NCBI RefSeq assembly: GCF_030816015.1 | Contig: NZ_JAUSXN010000001.1 | Location: 3,844,001-3,908,000, forward strand | Length of the DNA stretch: 64,000 nucleotides | Origin: Pedobacter sp. W3I1 | GTDB lineage: Bacteria; Bacteroidota; Bacteroidia; Sphingobacteriales; Sphingobacteriaceae | Direction: 5' to 3' | Shown here: positions 16,696-25,324 of the stretch, in pieces | Layout of the letters: the number at the start of each line of letters is the position of its first letter | Numbering within the stretch: the first letter of the stretch is position 1 | Notes under the pieces: model-generated | Database searches by the model: none | What the model was told of the DNA's origin: nothing | Seen by the model: only the letters and a program-made list of their open reading frames with translations | Position numbers and translations under genes: made by a program

Positions 16696-16742
16696 TTAAT
16701 AGTGCATTGAATTCCCTTTAGTAAAAATACAACAGTTTAGCT

Positions 16743-17045
16743 ATGGAAACCCGTTTTACCATTAATATCAGCCTTCAGGGTCCAGGTGGAAAAATTACCT
16801 ATGGCAAATTTTCTCTTGGTCGGGACAAAAAGGAAGCAAGCGAAATTTTTTCACATTTAAAAGGTAGTGCTGAAAATACTTCCGGACGTTCATTAAAAAT
16901 AGAATTTATAGAAGAAATTATGGGACTGCCTATTCCTATCGGCACAATAAACTGCTGTCTGGATGAGCTAAAAGAAAATATCGCCATTATTTCCAGGGAA
17001 ATATTCCGCATTGCCCATCTGGAGAACGGAAATATCGATTATTAA
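16743..17045 (+). CDS. conserved hypothetical protein
   Basis: A 100-residue acidic/neutral soluble protein with no signal peptide or membrane helix and no domain I recognise. The N-terminal half has beta character (TRFTINISLQGPGGKITYGKFSLG) and the C-terminal half is helical (CCLDELKENIAIISREIFRIAHLENG). It contains a Cys-Cys pair. It follows the Hsp20 terminator by about 50 bp and has a plausible ATG start. The reading frame has normal codon use for the window. Location in a stress-gene neighbourhood is the only clue to role. Confidence 0.6.
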   Translation: METRFTINISLQGPGGKITYGKFSLGRDKKEASEIFSHLKGSAENTSGRSLKIEFIEEIMGLPIPIGTINCCLDELKENIAIISREIFRIAHLENGNIDY

Positions 17046-17380
17046 TATTGAACTTGCTTGGTTATCATGTCCACAAAATCAGAAGTTCGTTCACTATGGT
17101 ATCACAATGAATTACCAGAGCCAGCTATTGGCCCGATTAACATCCTTCAAACAGCCTCGCCCCACCTTATCAGTAATCCACAATGCTGATCTCCATTTAA
17201 AGTGATGTAAATCACAATAATCAGCTCCGGTTTTGATTGTGATTTACATCACCCGCATTTCTTTTTTATTAGGCCCACCTTTGAACTGTCAACTAACCGA
17301 TACACCATCGAAATTATTGTAGATCGAGTGTTAGGTAAATCAAAATGACATAAGCATTCAATATTAGAACCATAAAAGAA
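17046..17380. other. intergenic region with twin Crp-like palindromes
   Basis: 335 bp upstream of the ABM/DJ-1/HbpS group. It holds the inverted repeat 17202-17252. Nothing else recognisable was seen. Confidence 0.6.
17202..17252. promoter_or_regulatory. two GTGA-N6-TCAC sites forming a larger inverted repeat
   Basis: GTGATGTAAATCAC (17202-17215) and GTGATTTACATCAC (17239-17252) are reverse complements, and each is itself a GTGA-N6-TCAC dyad, the core of Crp/Fnr-family operators. With flanks they form a stem of about 19 bp (one bulge) around a G-rich loop. They lie 129 bp before the ABM gene start. The nearest possible binder is the Crp/Fnr protein encoded at 19832-20413. Confidence 0.6.
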
Positions 17381-17677
17381 ATGATCATGGAAAAAGAACT
17401 TATTGTAAAATGGAAAATTAAGGAGAGCGAAACGCCAAGAATTTTGACGCTGCTGGCAGAACTGGTTGAAAAGACCAGAAATGAAACAGGCAATATCTCC
17501 TATCACATCTATCAATCGGTAGAGAATGCCAACGAGCTTATTTTACATGAGCGCTATGTAGATGCTGATGCCGTGGAGATACACAAAGCTTCTGATCATT
17601 ATCAACAAACGGTACTTGAACAGATCATTCCACATTTAGAAATCCGCGAAGTTAACATCTTAAAAAAACTTTTTTAA
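17381..17677 (+). CDS. putative quinol monooxygenase (ABM family)
   Basis: A 98-residue cytosolic ABM-domain protein covering the full ferredoxin-like fold: LIVKWKIKESETPRILTLLAELVEKTRNETGNISYHIYQSVENANELILHERYVDADAVEIHKASDHYQ. This is close in layout to E. coli YgiN. An ATG at 17387 in the same frame is an alternative start. It starts a plus-strand run with the DJ-1/PfpI gene 10 bp downstream, so the two are co-transcribed. It likely acts on quinols or other reactive aromatics. Confidence 0.88.
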   Translation: MIMEKELIVKWKIKESETPRILTLLAELVEKTRNETGNISYHIYQSVENANELILHERYVDADAVEIHKASDHYQQTVLEQIIPHLEIREVNILKKLF

Positions 17678-17687
17678 TCAGCATATC

Positions 17688-18359
17688 ATGTCAAAAAAAA
17701 TATTAATTATCGTTTCCAATGCTAAAGTAATTGGACCAAAAAACAGAAAAACAGGTGTATTTCTTGATGAAGTAGCCCACCCTTATGTAGCATTTGATGA
17801 TGCAGGTTATCTGATCGACTTTGCAAGTATTACCGGAGAGGTGCCAAACCTTGATAATATGGAGGCAAAAAACGAAACATCCAATGCCCGGTTCCTTGAG
17901 GAAGGCGGATGGGAAAAAATGCAGCATAACAGCAAGCTTTCGGAGGTAGATGCAACGATTTATGATGCCATTTTTGTTCCAGGAGGTTTAGCGCCTATGG
18001 TTGATATGCCTGAAAATGAACTGTTAAAAAAGGTAATTGCCGAGACCTACGAAAGAAAAGCAGTGGTTGGTGCCGTATGCCATGGCCCGGTATCGCTACT
18101 GAATGTAAAACTTAGCGATGGAACTTTCTTGCTAAAGGACAAAAATATCACCTCTTTTACCAACGAAGAAGAAAATAACTATGCAAAGGATGATGTTCCG
18201 TTCTTGCTTGAAAGCGCACTTACTGAGCAAGGAGGCAAATTTCATGCAGCAGCGCCATGGTCAGACCATAGCATTGCTGATGGAAACCTGGTAACCGGTC
18301 AAAATCCTGCATCTGCACGTGGTACCGCCCAAAAAGTAATCGCATTATTGGAAGCATAA
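17688..18359 (+). CDS. type 1 glutamine amidotransferase domain protein (DJ-1/PfpI, Hsp31-like)
   Basis: A 223-residue DJ-1/PfpI superfamily protein. The nucleophile elbow AVCHGP has Cys131-His132, and the supporting acid is Glu28 in FLDEVAHP. The cap insertion GGWEKMQHNSKLSEVDA places it with Hsp31/class I-like members (glyoxalase III or chaperone activities are known in the family). The C-terminal VTGQNPASARGTAQKVI is typical. It is 10 bp downstream of the ABM gene, and a terminator hairpin follows its stop. Confidence 0.92.
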   Translation: MSKKILIIVSNAKVIGPKNRKTGVFLDEVAHPYVAFDDAGYLIDFASITGEVPNLDNMEAKNETSNARFLEEGGWEKMQHNSKLSEVDATIYDAIFVPGGLAPMVDMPENELLKKVIAETYERKAVVGAVCHGPVSLLNVKLSDGTFLLKDKNITSFTNEEENNYAKDDVPFLLESALTEQGGKFHAAAPWSDHSIADGNLVTGQNPASARGTAQKVIALLEA

Positions 18360-18378
18360 TATCCATAAATATCAAAAA

Positions 18379-18414
18379 AAAGGCTGTATCACAAGTTGAA
18401 CTGATACAGCCTTT
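18379..18414 (+). terminator. terminator after DJ-1/PfpI gene
   Basis: Perfect 13-bp stem AAAGGCTGTATCA / TGATACAGCCTTT with a 10-nt loop, located between the PfpI and HbpS genes. The T run is short, so partial read-through is possible. Confidence 0.75.
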
Positions 18415-18436
18415 AATTCCCAAAAAATCTTCCATC

Positions 18437-18835
18437 ATGAACATTACATCAGCGCAGTCAGACCGCATTATTGCAGCAGCAAAGGCAAAAGCAATAGAAA
18501 TTGCAATTCCAATGAGCATTGCCATTGTAGATGAAGGCGCTAACCTAAAGGCCTTTTACCGGATGGATGATGCCATGCTGGGTTCTACTGATATTGCCAT
18601 AAAGAAGGCAAAAACCTCACGCCTTTTTAACATCAACTCTGGCGAAATTGGAAAACAGTCGCAACCCGGAGGTGACCTGTACAGCATTGAACATTCAAAC
18701 GATGGTTTGATCACTTTCGTAGGAGGCATACTTTTAAAAAACCACCAGGGCGAAACTGTTGGGGCAATTGGTGTATCTGGCGGCTCCCTTAAACAAGATG
18801 AGGAAGTTGCAGCAGCAGGTGCTGCAGCCTTATAA
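18437..18835 (+). CDS. GlcG/HbpS family heme-binding-like protein (DUF336)
   Basis: A 132-residue GlcG/HbpS-type protein. It begins ITSAQSDRIIAAAKAKAIEIAIPMSIAIVDEGANLKAFYRMDDAMLGSTDIAIKKAKTS and continues through GGILLKNHQGETVGAIGVSGGSLKQDEEVAAAGAAAL, the family's glycine-rich C-terminal signature. Some members bind heme or sense redox stress, while others have unknown ligands. No export signal was seen. It lies between the DJ-1 and hydrolase genes on the same strand. Confidence 0.9.
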   Translation: MNITSAQSDRIIAAAKAKAIEIAIPMSIAIVDEGANLKAFYRMDDAMLGSTDIAIKKAKTSRLFNINSGEIGKQSQPGGDLYSIEHSNDGLITFVGGILLKNHQGETVGAIGVSGGSLKQDEEVAAAGAAAL

Positions 18836-18913
18836 AATTGTCATCCGATCAAACCGTTCAGGATTTTTAATTTTTAATTAATACAATCACCATTTAAAAC
18901 CAAATCACAAATC

Positions 18914-19672
18914 ATGAAAACAATAAAATTTTATGCGCTGTCACTATTAGCCTTAGTGCTTAACACAGGCATCTATGCACAAAATCCGGATACCGAAAAA
19001 CCAACCATAATTTTTGTACACGGTATATGGGCCGATGGTTCCAGCTTCTCTTATCAAATTAGTGCCTTACAGGCAAAAGGATATCAGGTAATTTCTGTAC
19101 AAAACCCAATAACCTCTTTAGCTGACGACGTTGCCGCTACCCAAAGAGCAATTAACCAGGTTAAAGGTAAAGTGATATTGGTTGGCCACTCCTGGGGAGG
19201 TTTTGTGATTACCCAGGCCGGTAACGATCCTAAAGTTGTAGGCATGGTTTACCTGGCTGCTTATGGACCAGATTTAGGCGAATCGCTTTTAGCCGTATCT
19301 GCAAATGGCCCAAAAACTGAACTTACCAAATACCTAACGCCAACAAACGGTTTTGTTTATATCTCTGAGGAGGGCGTGAAATCGGTATTCGCTAACGACC
19401 TGAACCAGAAACAACAGGCATTGGTTTATGCTACACAAACCCCAGCCTTCCATACCGTATTTGAAGATAAAAGCGCTGCACCTGCATGGAAAAATAAACC
19501 AAGCTGGTATGTGGTAGCCACAAACGATAAAACGATATCGCCAGATCTGGAACGTTTTATGGCAAAAAGAATGAAAGCCAAAACCATTGAGATTGCATCA
19601 GGCCACGTGATCATGATTTCGAATGCCAAAGAAGTATTAAAAGTAATTGAAGAAGCAGCAAACGCGAAATAA
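18914..19672 (+). CDS. exported alpha/beta hydrolase
   Basis: A 252-residue protein with a signal peptide (hydrophobic about 8-20, cleavage near IYAQ). The alpha/beta hydrolase fold has an oxyanion loop FVHGIWADGSSF, the nucleophile Ser93 in VGHSWGG, and a C-terminal His in IEIASGHVIMIS. It resembles the salicylate/pheophorbide-esterase-like Abhydrolase_6 group that is common in soil Bacteroidota. It acts in the periplasm or outside. Its stop is followed by a near-perfect palindrome. Confidence 0.9.
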   Translation: MKTIKFYALSLLALVLNTGIYAQNPDTEKPTIIFVHGIWADGSSFSYQISALQAKGYQVISVQNPITSLADDVAATQRAINQVKGKVILVGHSWGGFVITQAGNDPKVVGMVYLAAYGPDLGESLLAVSANGPKTELTKYLTPTNGFVYISEEGVKSVFANDLNQKQQALVYATQTPAFHTVFEDKSAAPAWKNKPSWYVVATNDKTISPDLERFMAKRMKAKTIEIASGHVIMISNAKEVLKVIEEAANAK

Positions 19673-19685
19673 ATTATCCAAATTT

Positions 19686-19712
19686 CAGGGACAAAGCAGT
19701 GCTTTGTCCCTG
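19686..19712. terminator. palindrome between convergent genes
   Basis: 27-bp palindrome CAGGGACAAAGCA-G-TGCTTTGTCCCTG, 13 bp after the hydrolase stop and between convergent genes. It is probably a bidirectional transcription end, although it lacks a long T run. Confidence 0.55.
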
Positions 19713-19831
19713 TTGTTTGCCACCGTTTCGTTTTATTTATGGCAAATAAAATTGCATTTCTCTGCCAGAAGATTACAAATGCTGAAATTAAGATATTAGG
19801 GAATAAGGATGACACACATCACAGCTAAACC

Positions 19832-20413
19832 TTAGTACAAACGGCTCAATGTTTCGCGAGAAACGCCCAGATAGGCCGCAATGAGCTGTTTGGGGACTAT
19901 ATTATATAGATGAGGATACATGGCCAGCAATTCTTCATAGCGGGTTTTAGCATCGTTGTTCATAAATGATAGTAACCTTTTCTGAGAAGCTACATATCCC
20001 CTATTAGAACGCCAGCGGAAAAAGTATTCCAATGGATAAATTTCCCTGCACAGCCTTTCCCTATCCTCACTTGACAGGCACAGCACTTCTGCATCGGTAA
20101 CACAATCAAGATTGATGGTTGCCACATCTCCATTATATAACGAATTAAAATCTGATGCCCACCAGGTGGGCATTGCAAACTGAAGGATGAACATTTTCTG
20201 ATCGTCGTTGATATAAAAAGTCTTCAGGCATCCTTCCAGCACAAAATACTCACATTCTACGCGATCGCCTACACTGATTATGGCCTGGCCTTTTTTAAAT
20301 GAAAGCGGTTTAAAATGCGAGTAAAAATAATCGAACTCCGCATCTGTAAGGGTAATGGTTTTAGCGAGGTGTTGTTTTAAGATATCCTGTGGAGACATAT
20401 AATACTTAAGCAT
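19832..20413 (-). CDS. Crp/Fnr family transcriptional regulator
   Basis: A 193-residue regulator. It has an N-terminal cyclic-nucleotide-binding-like beta roll (FKKGQAIISVGDRVECEYFVLEGCLKTFYINDDQKMFILQFAMPTWWASD) and a C-terminal HTH ending in VPKQLIAAYLGVSRETLSRLY. The protein stops right after the recognition helix, as in many Bacteroidota Crp/Fnr proteins. There is no Fnr-type cysteine cluster. An in-frame ATG at 20398 is an alternative start. It converges on the stress/detoxification genes, whose upstream region carries GTGA-N6-TCAC dyads. Confidence 0.92.
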   Translation of the reverse strand: MLKYYMSPQDILKQHLAKTITLTDAEFDYFYSHFKPLSFKKGQAIISVGDRVECEYFVLEGCLKTFYINDDQKMFILQFAMPTWWASDFNSLYNGDVATINLDCVTDAEVLCLSSEDRERLCREIYPLEYFFRWRSNRGYVASQKRLLSFMNNDAKTRYEELLAMYPHLYNIVPKQLIAAYLGVSRETLSRLY

Positions 20414-20590
20414 TAGGGTTTAACAAAGGTATGGAATCTGTAAGATCATCACAACATCGATTCATTTGTCAATAAATTTAAGGGTGGTGTGCCTACGATT
20501 TCAAGTAACCATCCGCCAGGTAATGGTCAAGCTGTGGAGTTGTTCAACAGCGTCCGATTTATGATATCCAGGGAGGCAGGCCACATAAAT

Positions 20591-20986
20591 TTATGCCGGA
20601 AATTGTTCCATCGTTTTAAAAAGTGGTTCATCCCTTTTTTGCCCGTCTTCAATTGCCCAGTTTGCCATCGCGTATAACACTGGCCGCAAAGCCTGCCCTG
20701 CATCCGTCAGGCTATAAGTAACATGTGGCGGTACTACAGGCAACGCTACTCTTGAGATGAGTCTGTCTGCTTCAAGTTGCCTCAAATGTTGTGCAAGCAT
20801 CTTCTCCGTAATATGGGGCATTGCCTTTTTCAACTCTCCATACCGTTTCGATCCGGACATAAGGTGGAAGATGATGATGGGCTTCCAATAACTACCAATT
20901 TTTTCCATAACATAGGTTACGGGGCATAATTTAAAGACCGTTTGCTTATTTAATTGTATGGTGGATGTCTCTTTAACTTCGTTCAT
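20591..20986 (-). CDS. HxlR-type winged-helix transcriptional regulator
   Basis: A 131-residue HxlR regulator. The characteristic N-terminal Cys occurs in KLCPVTYVMEKIGSYWKPIIIFHLMSGSKRYGELKKAMPHITEKMLAQHLRQLEADRLISR, with a wing at VPPHVTYSLTDAGQALRPVL. HxlR regulators often sense electrophiles or quinones through this Cys. The ATG at 20986 is preferred over the TTG at 21031, which falls inside a promoter-like box. It is transcribed divergently from an NAD(P)-binding oxidoreductase gene, the usual target arrangement. Confidence 0.92.
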   Translation of the reverse strand: MNEVKETSTIQLNKQTVFKLCPVTYVMEKIGSYWKPIIIFHLMSGSKRYGELKKAMPHITEKMLAQHLRQLEADRLISRVALPVVPPHVTYSLTDAGQALRPVLYAMANWAIEDGQKRDEPLFKTMEQFPA

Positions 20987-21011
20987 TTTACACTTACTTT
21001 TAGGTGCGTAC

Positions 21012-21042
21012 TTGCAGAAATGTTTGTTCAAATATACCTTTG
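21012..21042 (+). promoter_or_regulatory. overlapping divergent promoters (HxlR / NAD(P)-binding gene)
   Basis: On the plus strand TTG (21012-21014) and TACCTTTG (21035-21042) are separated by 20 bp. On the minus strand TATATTTG (21029-21036) serves the regulator gene. The two -7 boxes overlap by two bases, so the two genes would compete for polymerase. A dyad TAC-N10-GTA lies in the regulator leader. Confidence 0.5.
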
Positions 21043-21063
21043 TTTCAACTAAAATATCACAAA

Positions 21064-21699
21064 ATGAAAAAAATTCTTGTATTTGGTGGGTCTGGTGGAA
21101 CTGGAAAACATTTTATTGAACAGGCGCTAAACGCTGGATGTACGGTAACAGCTATCATTAGAAATCCCTATGATTTTACAATGGTACATCAAAATTTAAA
21201 GGTTATTAAAGGAGATGTTTTAATACCAAAAACCTATGAGAAAGAGTTTGATGAGCATGAAGCAGTAGTTTCTTGCCTGGGAATTCCTAAAATCCAGCAA
21301 ACCACCTTGTACTCGTCAGGTATCCGCAATATTGTGAACATGATGGAGAAGTCGAACTCTAAACGCCTAATCTGTATTTCCTCAGGCGCATTAGACATCC
21401 CGCCTAACAGCTCGTTTATCATGACTTTTCTATTGCGGAATGTTTTACAAAAGCTCTATAAGCCAATATATAGTGATATGCGTATGATGGAAGGAATAAT
21501 AAAGATGTCTGGGTTAGATTGGACAATCGTTCGCGCACCAAAACTAACAAACGGCAAAGCAACAGGACAATATAGAAATATAACTGGTCTGCCGCTAGGT
21601 GGTATTCCGAAGATCTCGCGCGCTGATTTAGCAGCTTTTATATTTACACATATCATAGACAGGGGGACATTTAAAAGTACAGTTGATGTCGCCTATTAA
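21064..21699 (+). CDS. NAD(P)H-binding SDR-like (NmrA/SDR_a5) protein
   Basis: A 211-residue atypical short-chain dehydrogenase. The cofactor motif GGSGGTGKHFIEQALNAG is at the very N-terminus (MKKILVFGGSGG). It also has VIKGDVL, the central VSCLG, LICISSGALD, and WTIVRAPKLTNG near the C-terminus, as in NmrA/BVR-B-like proteins. The start was placed at the ATG at 21064, because the longer frame from 21004 would cover the promoter. It probably reduces a quinone or flavin and is controlled by the divergent HxlR regulator. Confidence 0.88.
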   Translation: MKKILVFGGSGGTGKHFIEQALNAGCTVTAIIRNPYDFTMVHQNLKVIKGDVLIPKTYEKEFDEHEAVVSCLGIPKIQQTTLYSSGIRNIVNMMEKSNSKRLICISSGALDIPPNSSFIMTFLLRNVLQKLYKPIYSDMRMMEGIIKMSGLDWTIVRAPKLTNGKATGQYRNITGLPLGGIPKISRADLAAFIFTHIIDRGTFKSTVDVAY

Positions 21700-22085
21700 A
21701 CCAGCAGAAAATGAAAGGTTACCCACCGCGATCTGAACAGGTAATTTGAGGAAGATTAAATTGATTAAATCACCTTTGATAGCTAAATTTGTTTAACAGC
21801 GACCGGAAAGTTGTAATCGAATAAACGGGATATGAAATAATATCCCATCAAACTTTTAACTCATTTGCGATTATTATCGAGAGAAGATTTAAGCCCAAAT
21901 TTAGGGAAGACCTCCAGGTTATCCGCTGATAGCGGCCAATTCCTGTTCGCAGGTGGCCTGTTGCTTACTTGAGTTTTCCATGCTGATGTGAGATAGTTAA
22001 CAAAAAGTAACTGTTAATCAATTGTAACCGATGATAAAAATAATAAATTGCATTTTAATTTTGTTTATTATTTAAAAAATCCGGG
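21700..22085. other. intergenic region, no recognisable feature
   Basis: 386 bp between the NAD(P)-binding gene and the PhzF gene. It shows only a small CCGCT-GAT-AGCGG hairpin near 21920-21932. The right end is AT-rich, as expected for a promoter. Nothing else was seen. Confidence 0.5.
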
Positions 22086-22976
22086 ATGAAAAAAATAGAT
22101 TATTATGTACTCGACGTATTTACAGACCAAAAATTTAAAGGCAACCAATTGTCGGTGGTTTGTACGGATGGAGAACTGAAATTGGAGCAATATTATGATA
22201 TCGCCCGTGAATTTGGTTATTCAGAGACGTCATTTATAAACTTTTCAGCCGGAACTAAAGCCCTAAATGTACGTTCATTCACGCCGGCAAGATTTGAAAT
22301 AACCGGGGCTGGCCATAACCTGTTAGGTGCAGTATGCCTGGCGCTACTGAAAAAATGGGACATCTTTAGTGAACAAAAAGGAAACACTTGGGTATTGATG
22401 GCTGGAGAACAAATACCCGTGCAAATTGCAGAAAAGGATGGATTTCCTTATGTTGGCATGAGGCAGCGACCTGCTCAAATTGGTGGAACAACGCCAACTG
22501 AAGTGATCGCAGAAGCGGTGGGCCTGGATATTGCAGACCTTAGCTTGAATGGCTGGGCAATTCAGACCGTAAAAACGGAAGTAGGTCACCTGATGGTGCC
22601 TGTCAAAAATCTGGAAGCGCTGGAAAAGGCAGTATTAAATAAAAAACTTTTGAAACAAGCCTCAACTAGATTTGGGTTTGAGGGTTGTTATCTTTTTACG
22701 ACCGATCACCCTGATCAGCGTTATCTGGCCGAAGCACGTTTCTTTAATCCAAGTATAGGTATTGATGAAGATCCGGCTACCGGAACGGCAGCTGGTCCAT
22801 TAACAGGTTACCTTGAAACGCTTGGCTTCATTGAAAGGCACAAAGACTACAGCATATTACAAGGAAAATTTGTCAATCAACCATCTACTATCCAGGTTAG
22901 AGTGGTAGATGAGGGAATCTGGGTCAGCGGATCATCGGTGATCGTAATGGAAGGCGGACTGTATCTATCAGAATAG
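22086..22976 (+). CDS. PhzF family isomerase/epimerase-like protein
   Basis: A 296-residue protein with the diaminopimelate-epimerase-like double fold of PhzF. It starts YYVLDVFTDQKFKGNQLSVV, and the catalytic Glu47 lies in REFGYSETSFIN. FTPARFEITGAGHNLLGAVCLAL and the C-terminal IDEDPATGTAAGPLTGYL are both family signatures. Only one phz-like gene is present and no phenazine pathway surrounds it, so it is a stand-alone isomerase of unknown substrate. Confidence 0.92.
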   Translation: MKKIDYYVLDVFTDQKFKGNQLSVVCTDGELKLEQYYDIAREFGYSETSFINFSAGTKALNVRSFTPARFEITGAGHNLLGAVCLALLKKWDIFSEQKGNTWVLMAGEQIPVQIAEKDGFPYVGMRQRPAQIGGTTPTEVIAEAVGLDIADLSLNGWAIQTVKTEVGHLMVPVKNLEALEKAVLNKKLLKQASTRFGFEGCYLFTTDHPDQRYLAEARFFNPSIGIDEDPATGTAAGPLTGYLETLGFIERHKDYSILQGKFVNQPSTIQVRVVDEGIWVSGSSVIVMEGGLYLSE

Positions 22977-23127
22977 GTTGCTATAACTTAGCAGGTTTGG
23001 TACAGCGTCTTCCCACGCCATAGTTTCTAACACAGGGCACAATCTACCTGTTAATTTGTCGCTTTGACACCTCCCTGGTTGTAAAAAAGATTTAGATCTT
23101 CGTTACAACCATTAACACTTAATCGTT

Positions 23128-23487
23128 ATGAGCAATACAAAAAAAGTAGAAGAATTTTTATCCAACCTTGAACACCCCCTTAAAGCCGAACTGGAAGCAG
23201 TAAGGACCATTATCGTTAATGCTAATCCCAAAATAGAAGAGGATGTAAAATGGGGAGGCCCTAGCTTTTTCTATAAGGAGGACCTGGCAACTTTCAACCC
23301 AAGGATCAAAAACTACGTTGCACTTATCTTTCACAAAGGAGACCTGCTAAATATTCAATCCGATTTTCTTGAAGTTGCCACAAAAGGAAAGGTTTACGCA
23401 AAGTTTTATTCAATGGATCAGGTAATTGAAAACAAAGAGCTCATTGAGAAAATGGTGAATACCTGGGTTGAACTGATGGACAAATAA
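23128..23487 (+). CDS. DUF1801 (YdhG-like) domain protein
   Basis: A 119-residue protein. The core LKAELEAVRTIIVNANPKIEEDVKWGGPSFFYKEDLATFNPRIKNYVALIFHKGD is typical of DUF1801/YdhG. The fold is known but the biochemical role is not. It is a cytosolic single gene with stops and intergenic DNA on both sides. Confidence 0.9.
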   Translation: MSNTKKVEEFLSNLEHPLKAELEAVRTIIVNANPKIEEDVKWGGPSFFYKEDLATFNPRIKNYVALIFHKGDLLNIQSDFLEVATKGKVYAKFYSMDQVIENKELIEKMVNTWVELMDK

Positions 23488-23652
23488 AGAATTAAGGATT
23501 ATCAATATTATTGAGACGCGTAACTATCCTCTACCCATTAGTGCTTACTTAAAATTCCTACCGCTGTAGAAAGCATCCTTTGACACTTCTTGCCGGACCT
23601 GTGCTCTTTTGTTCTGGGGGCCGGATCAGAAGCGAATTTCTCTTTGCTTAGG

Positions 23653-25014
23653 TTAGTTTTTGAGCTTAGGCAGAGATTTCCACCAGGCACTCAGTTCAGA
23701 TCTTAATTGATTGGTTATTTTAACGTGTCTCCCACTTAGCTCGGTAGTTTCACTTCTATCTTTTACGATATTATACAACTGCACATCAGAGCCATCACTA
23801 TTCATAAGCAATTTCCATTCGCCAGAGCGAACAGCGAGACTTGGACTTCTATTGGGCTGCGCCGGATACTTAAAGGCAATCTCATTTCTACCATACTCCC
23901 AAAACATATTCTTCTTTCTCAACGATGGTGAACCTGCGAAAACCTTGCTTCGATCAATACCATCCCCGCTATAATCTGCAGGTAACTTTATGGCTGCCAT
24001 TTTAGCTAAAGATGGCAATAAATCTATAGCATTTACTTCAGATACAGCATCTGTTTTCCCCAGTGGGATGTGCCCAGGCCAACTGATTAAGAACGGCATT
24101 CTTGTTCCACCTTCATACAAAGATAATTTAGAACCCCTCAAACCGCCAGTCCTGCTGCCTTTGAAGCTTGGCAAAGGGCCATTATCACTGGTAAAAATGA
24201 TGATAGTATTCTTGTCTTCACCCATTTCTTTCAATCCGTCAATCAACCTTCCAACTTGTTTATCAAGTTCCTTTAGCACCAGCTTAAAAGCGTGCTCAGA
24301 CTCTTGTCCCATAGGAAACTTGCCTGTATATTCTTCACCAACAAATGGTACCCAAGGTGTGTGTACGTCATCTGGCCAAAGGTTGACAAAGCGTGGTTTA
24401 TTTTTATTTTCTTTGAAAAAACTGAGGGTTTTATCTACGAAATATTGGGTTCTATCCCAACGTTTAATACTGTCTTTATCGGACCAGATCCAATTGGAGG
24501 CGGTAAGCAGAGGATCTGGTTGAGGGCTTTCGTAAGTACTGGCATAAGCATCGTAGCCATATTCTTCAAAACCCGGTGCATCATTTACATCTCTTCCACC
24601 TCCCATGTGCCACTTTCCAAAATGTCCGGTAGTGTAGCCTGCAGATTGGAAAACCCGAGCTATTGATGGTGCCTTAGGGTCAAGATAATCTGCCTGTTCA
24701 GCATTTTTGTTGTGCTTTTTATTGTCAAGATACGTACTAAAGTTCCACCGGCCCGGATACATTCCTGTAAGCAAACTTACCCTAGAGGGAGAACAAATTG
24801 GTGCACCACTATAATATTGGTTAAGTACTAAGCCACTTTTAGCCAAACGATCTATGTTAGGTGTAGGAACGAAATTTCCGCCAAATGTGCTAACATCACT
24901 AAAACCCATATCATCAACCAGAATAATAATGATGTTTGGCTTCTTGCTTTGGGAAAAGCCCGAATAATTAAATATCAGTATGAATAAAGCAAATAATAAC
25001 TTCGAATATTTCAT
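23653..25014 (-). CDS. exported arylsulfatase (formylglycine-dependent sulfatase)
   Basis: A 453-residue type I sulfatase. The signal peptide is about residues 1-21 (cleavage near GFSQS). The metal-binding start is NIIIILVDDMGFSD. The signature GAPICSPSRVSLLTGMYPGR has Cys74 in a C-x-P-S-R context, to be converted to formylglycine. FGKWHMGG and FTSDNGPLPS supply further metal/sulfate ligands. The start was set at the ATG at 25014, which gives a clean signal peptide; the longer frame adds a polar 14-residue leader. No formylglycine-generating enzyme or partner polysaccharide locus is nearby. Confidence 0.92.
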   Translation of the reverse strand: MKYSKLLFALFILIFNYSGFSQSKKPNIIIILVDDMGFSDVSTFGGNFVPTPNIDRLAKSGLVLNQYYSGAPICSPSRVSLLTGMYPGRWNFSTYLDNKKHNKNAEQADYLDPKAPSIARVFQSAGYTTGHFGKWHMGGGRDVNDAPGFEEYGYDAYASTYESPQPDPLLTASNWIWSDKDSIKRWDRTQYFVDKTLSFFKENKNKPRFVNLWPDDVHTPWVPFVGEEYTGKFPMGQESEHAFKLVLKELDKQVGRLIDGLKEMGEDKNTIIIFTSDNGPLPSFKGSRTGGLRGSKLSLYEGGTRMPFLISWPGHIPLGKTDAVSEVNAIDLLPSLAKMAAIKLPADYSGDGIDRSKVFAGSPSLRKKNMFWEYGRNEIAFKYPAQPNRSPSLAVRSGEWKLLMNSDGSDVQLYNIVKDRSETTELSGRHVKITNQLRSELSAWWKSLPKLKN

Positions 25015-25131
25015 ATTAATCCTTGGGTTTATATTTTGGTTCGCGGCAGAAGGCATCCATTTCTGTCACCAGGCCTTATCGTTTCATAAATTAAACGAAT
25101 TTTGATCCAAAATTACTCCTTTTATACCCGA

Positions 25132-25172
25132 TAAAAAAACAAAACCCCCTAAATGAATCATTTAGAGGGTTT
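25132..25172 (-). terminator. terminator of the tRNA cluster
   Basis: On the minus strand a 13-bp stem (ACCCTCTAAATGA paired with TCATTTAGGGGGT, one mismatch) is followed by TTTTGTTTTTTT. It lies just beyond the first tRNA-Pro gene and ahead of the arylsulfatase gene. Confidence 0.85.
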
Positions 25173-25197
25173 TTGATACAATTAGTATCTGTCTTTG

Positions 25198-25271
25198 TCG
25201 GGATGGCAGGATTCGAACCTACGACCTCCTGCTCCCAAAGCAGGCGCGATACCGGGCTACGCTACATCCCG
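25198..25271 (-). tRNA. tRNA-Pro (UGG)
   Basis: 74-nt cloverleaf on the minus strand. The acceptor is CGGGATG / CATCCCG with discriminator A, the anticodon arm CCTGC-TTTGGGA-GCAGG has anticodon TGG, and the T arm contains GGTTCGAATCC. No CCA is encoded. Confidence 0.97.
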
Positions 25272-25324
25272 AACTTGGTATCGATCTTTTTTTAATCCTG
25301 TTTTAAAAGTGGATAAACTTTTTG

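Noticed and set aside
22086..22976. PhzF gene as part of a phenazine cluster
   Set aside because: No phzA/B/C/D/E/G genes occur nearby. Stand-alone PhzF-like proteins are widespread and unrelated to phenazine production.
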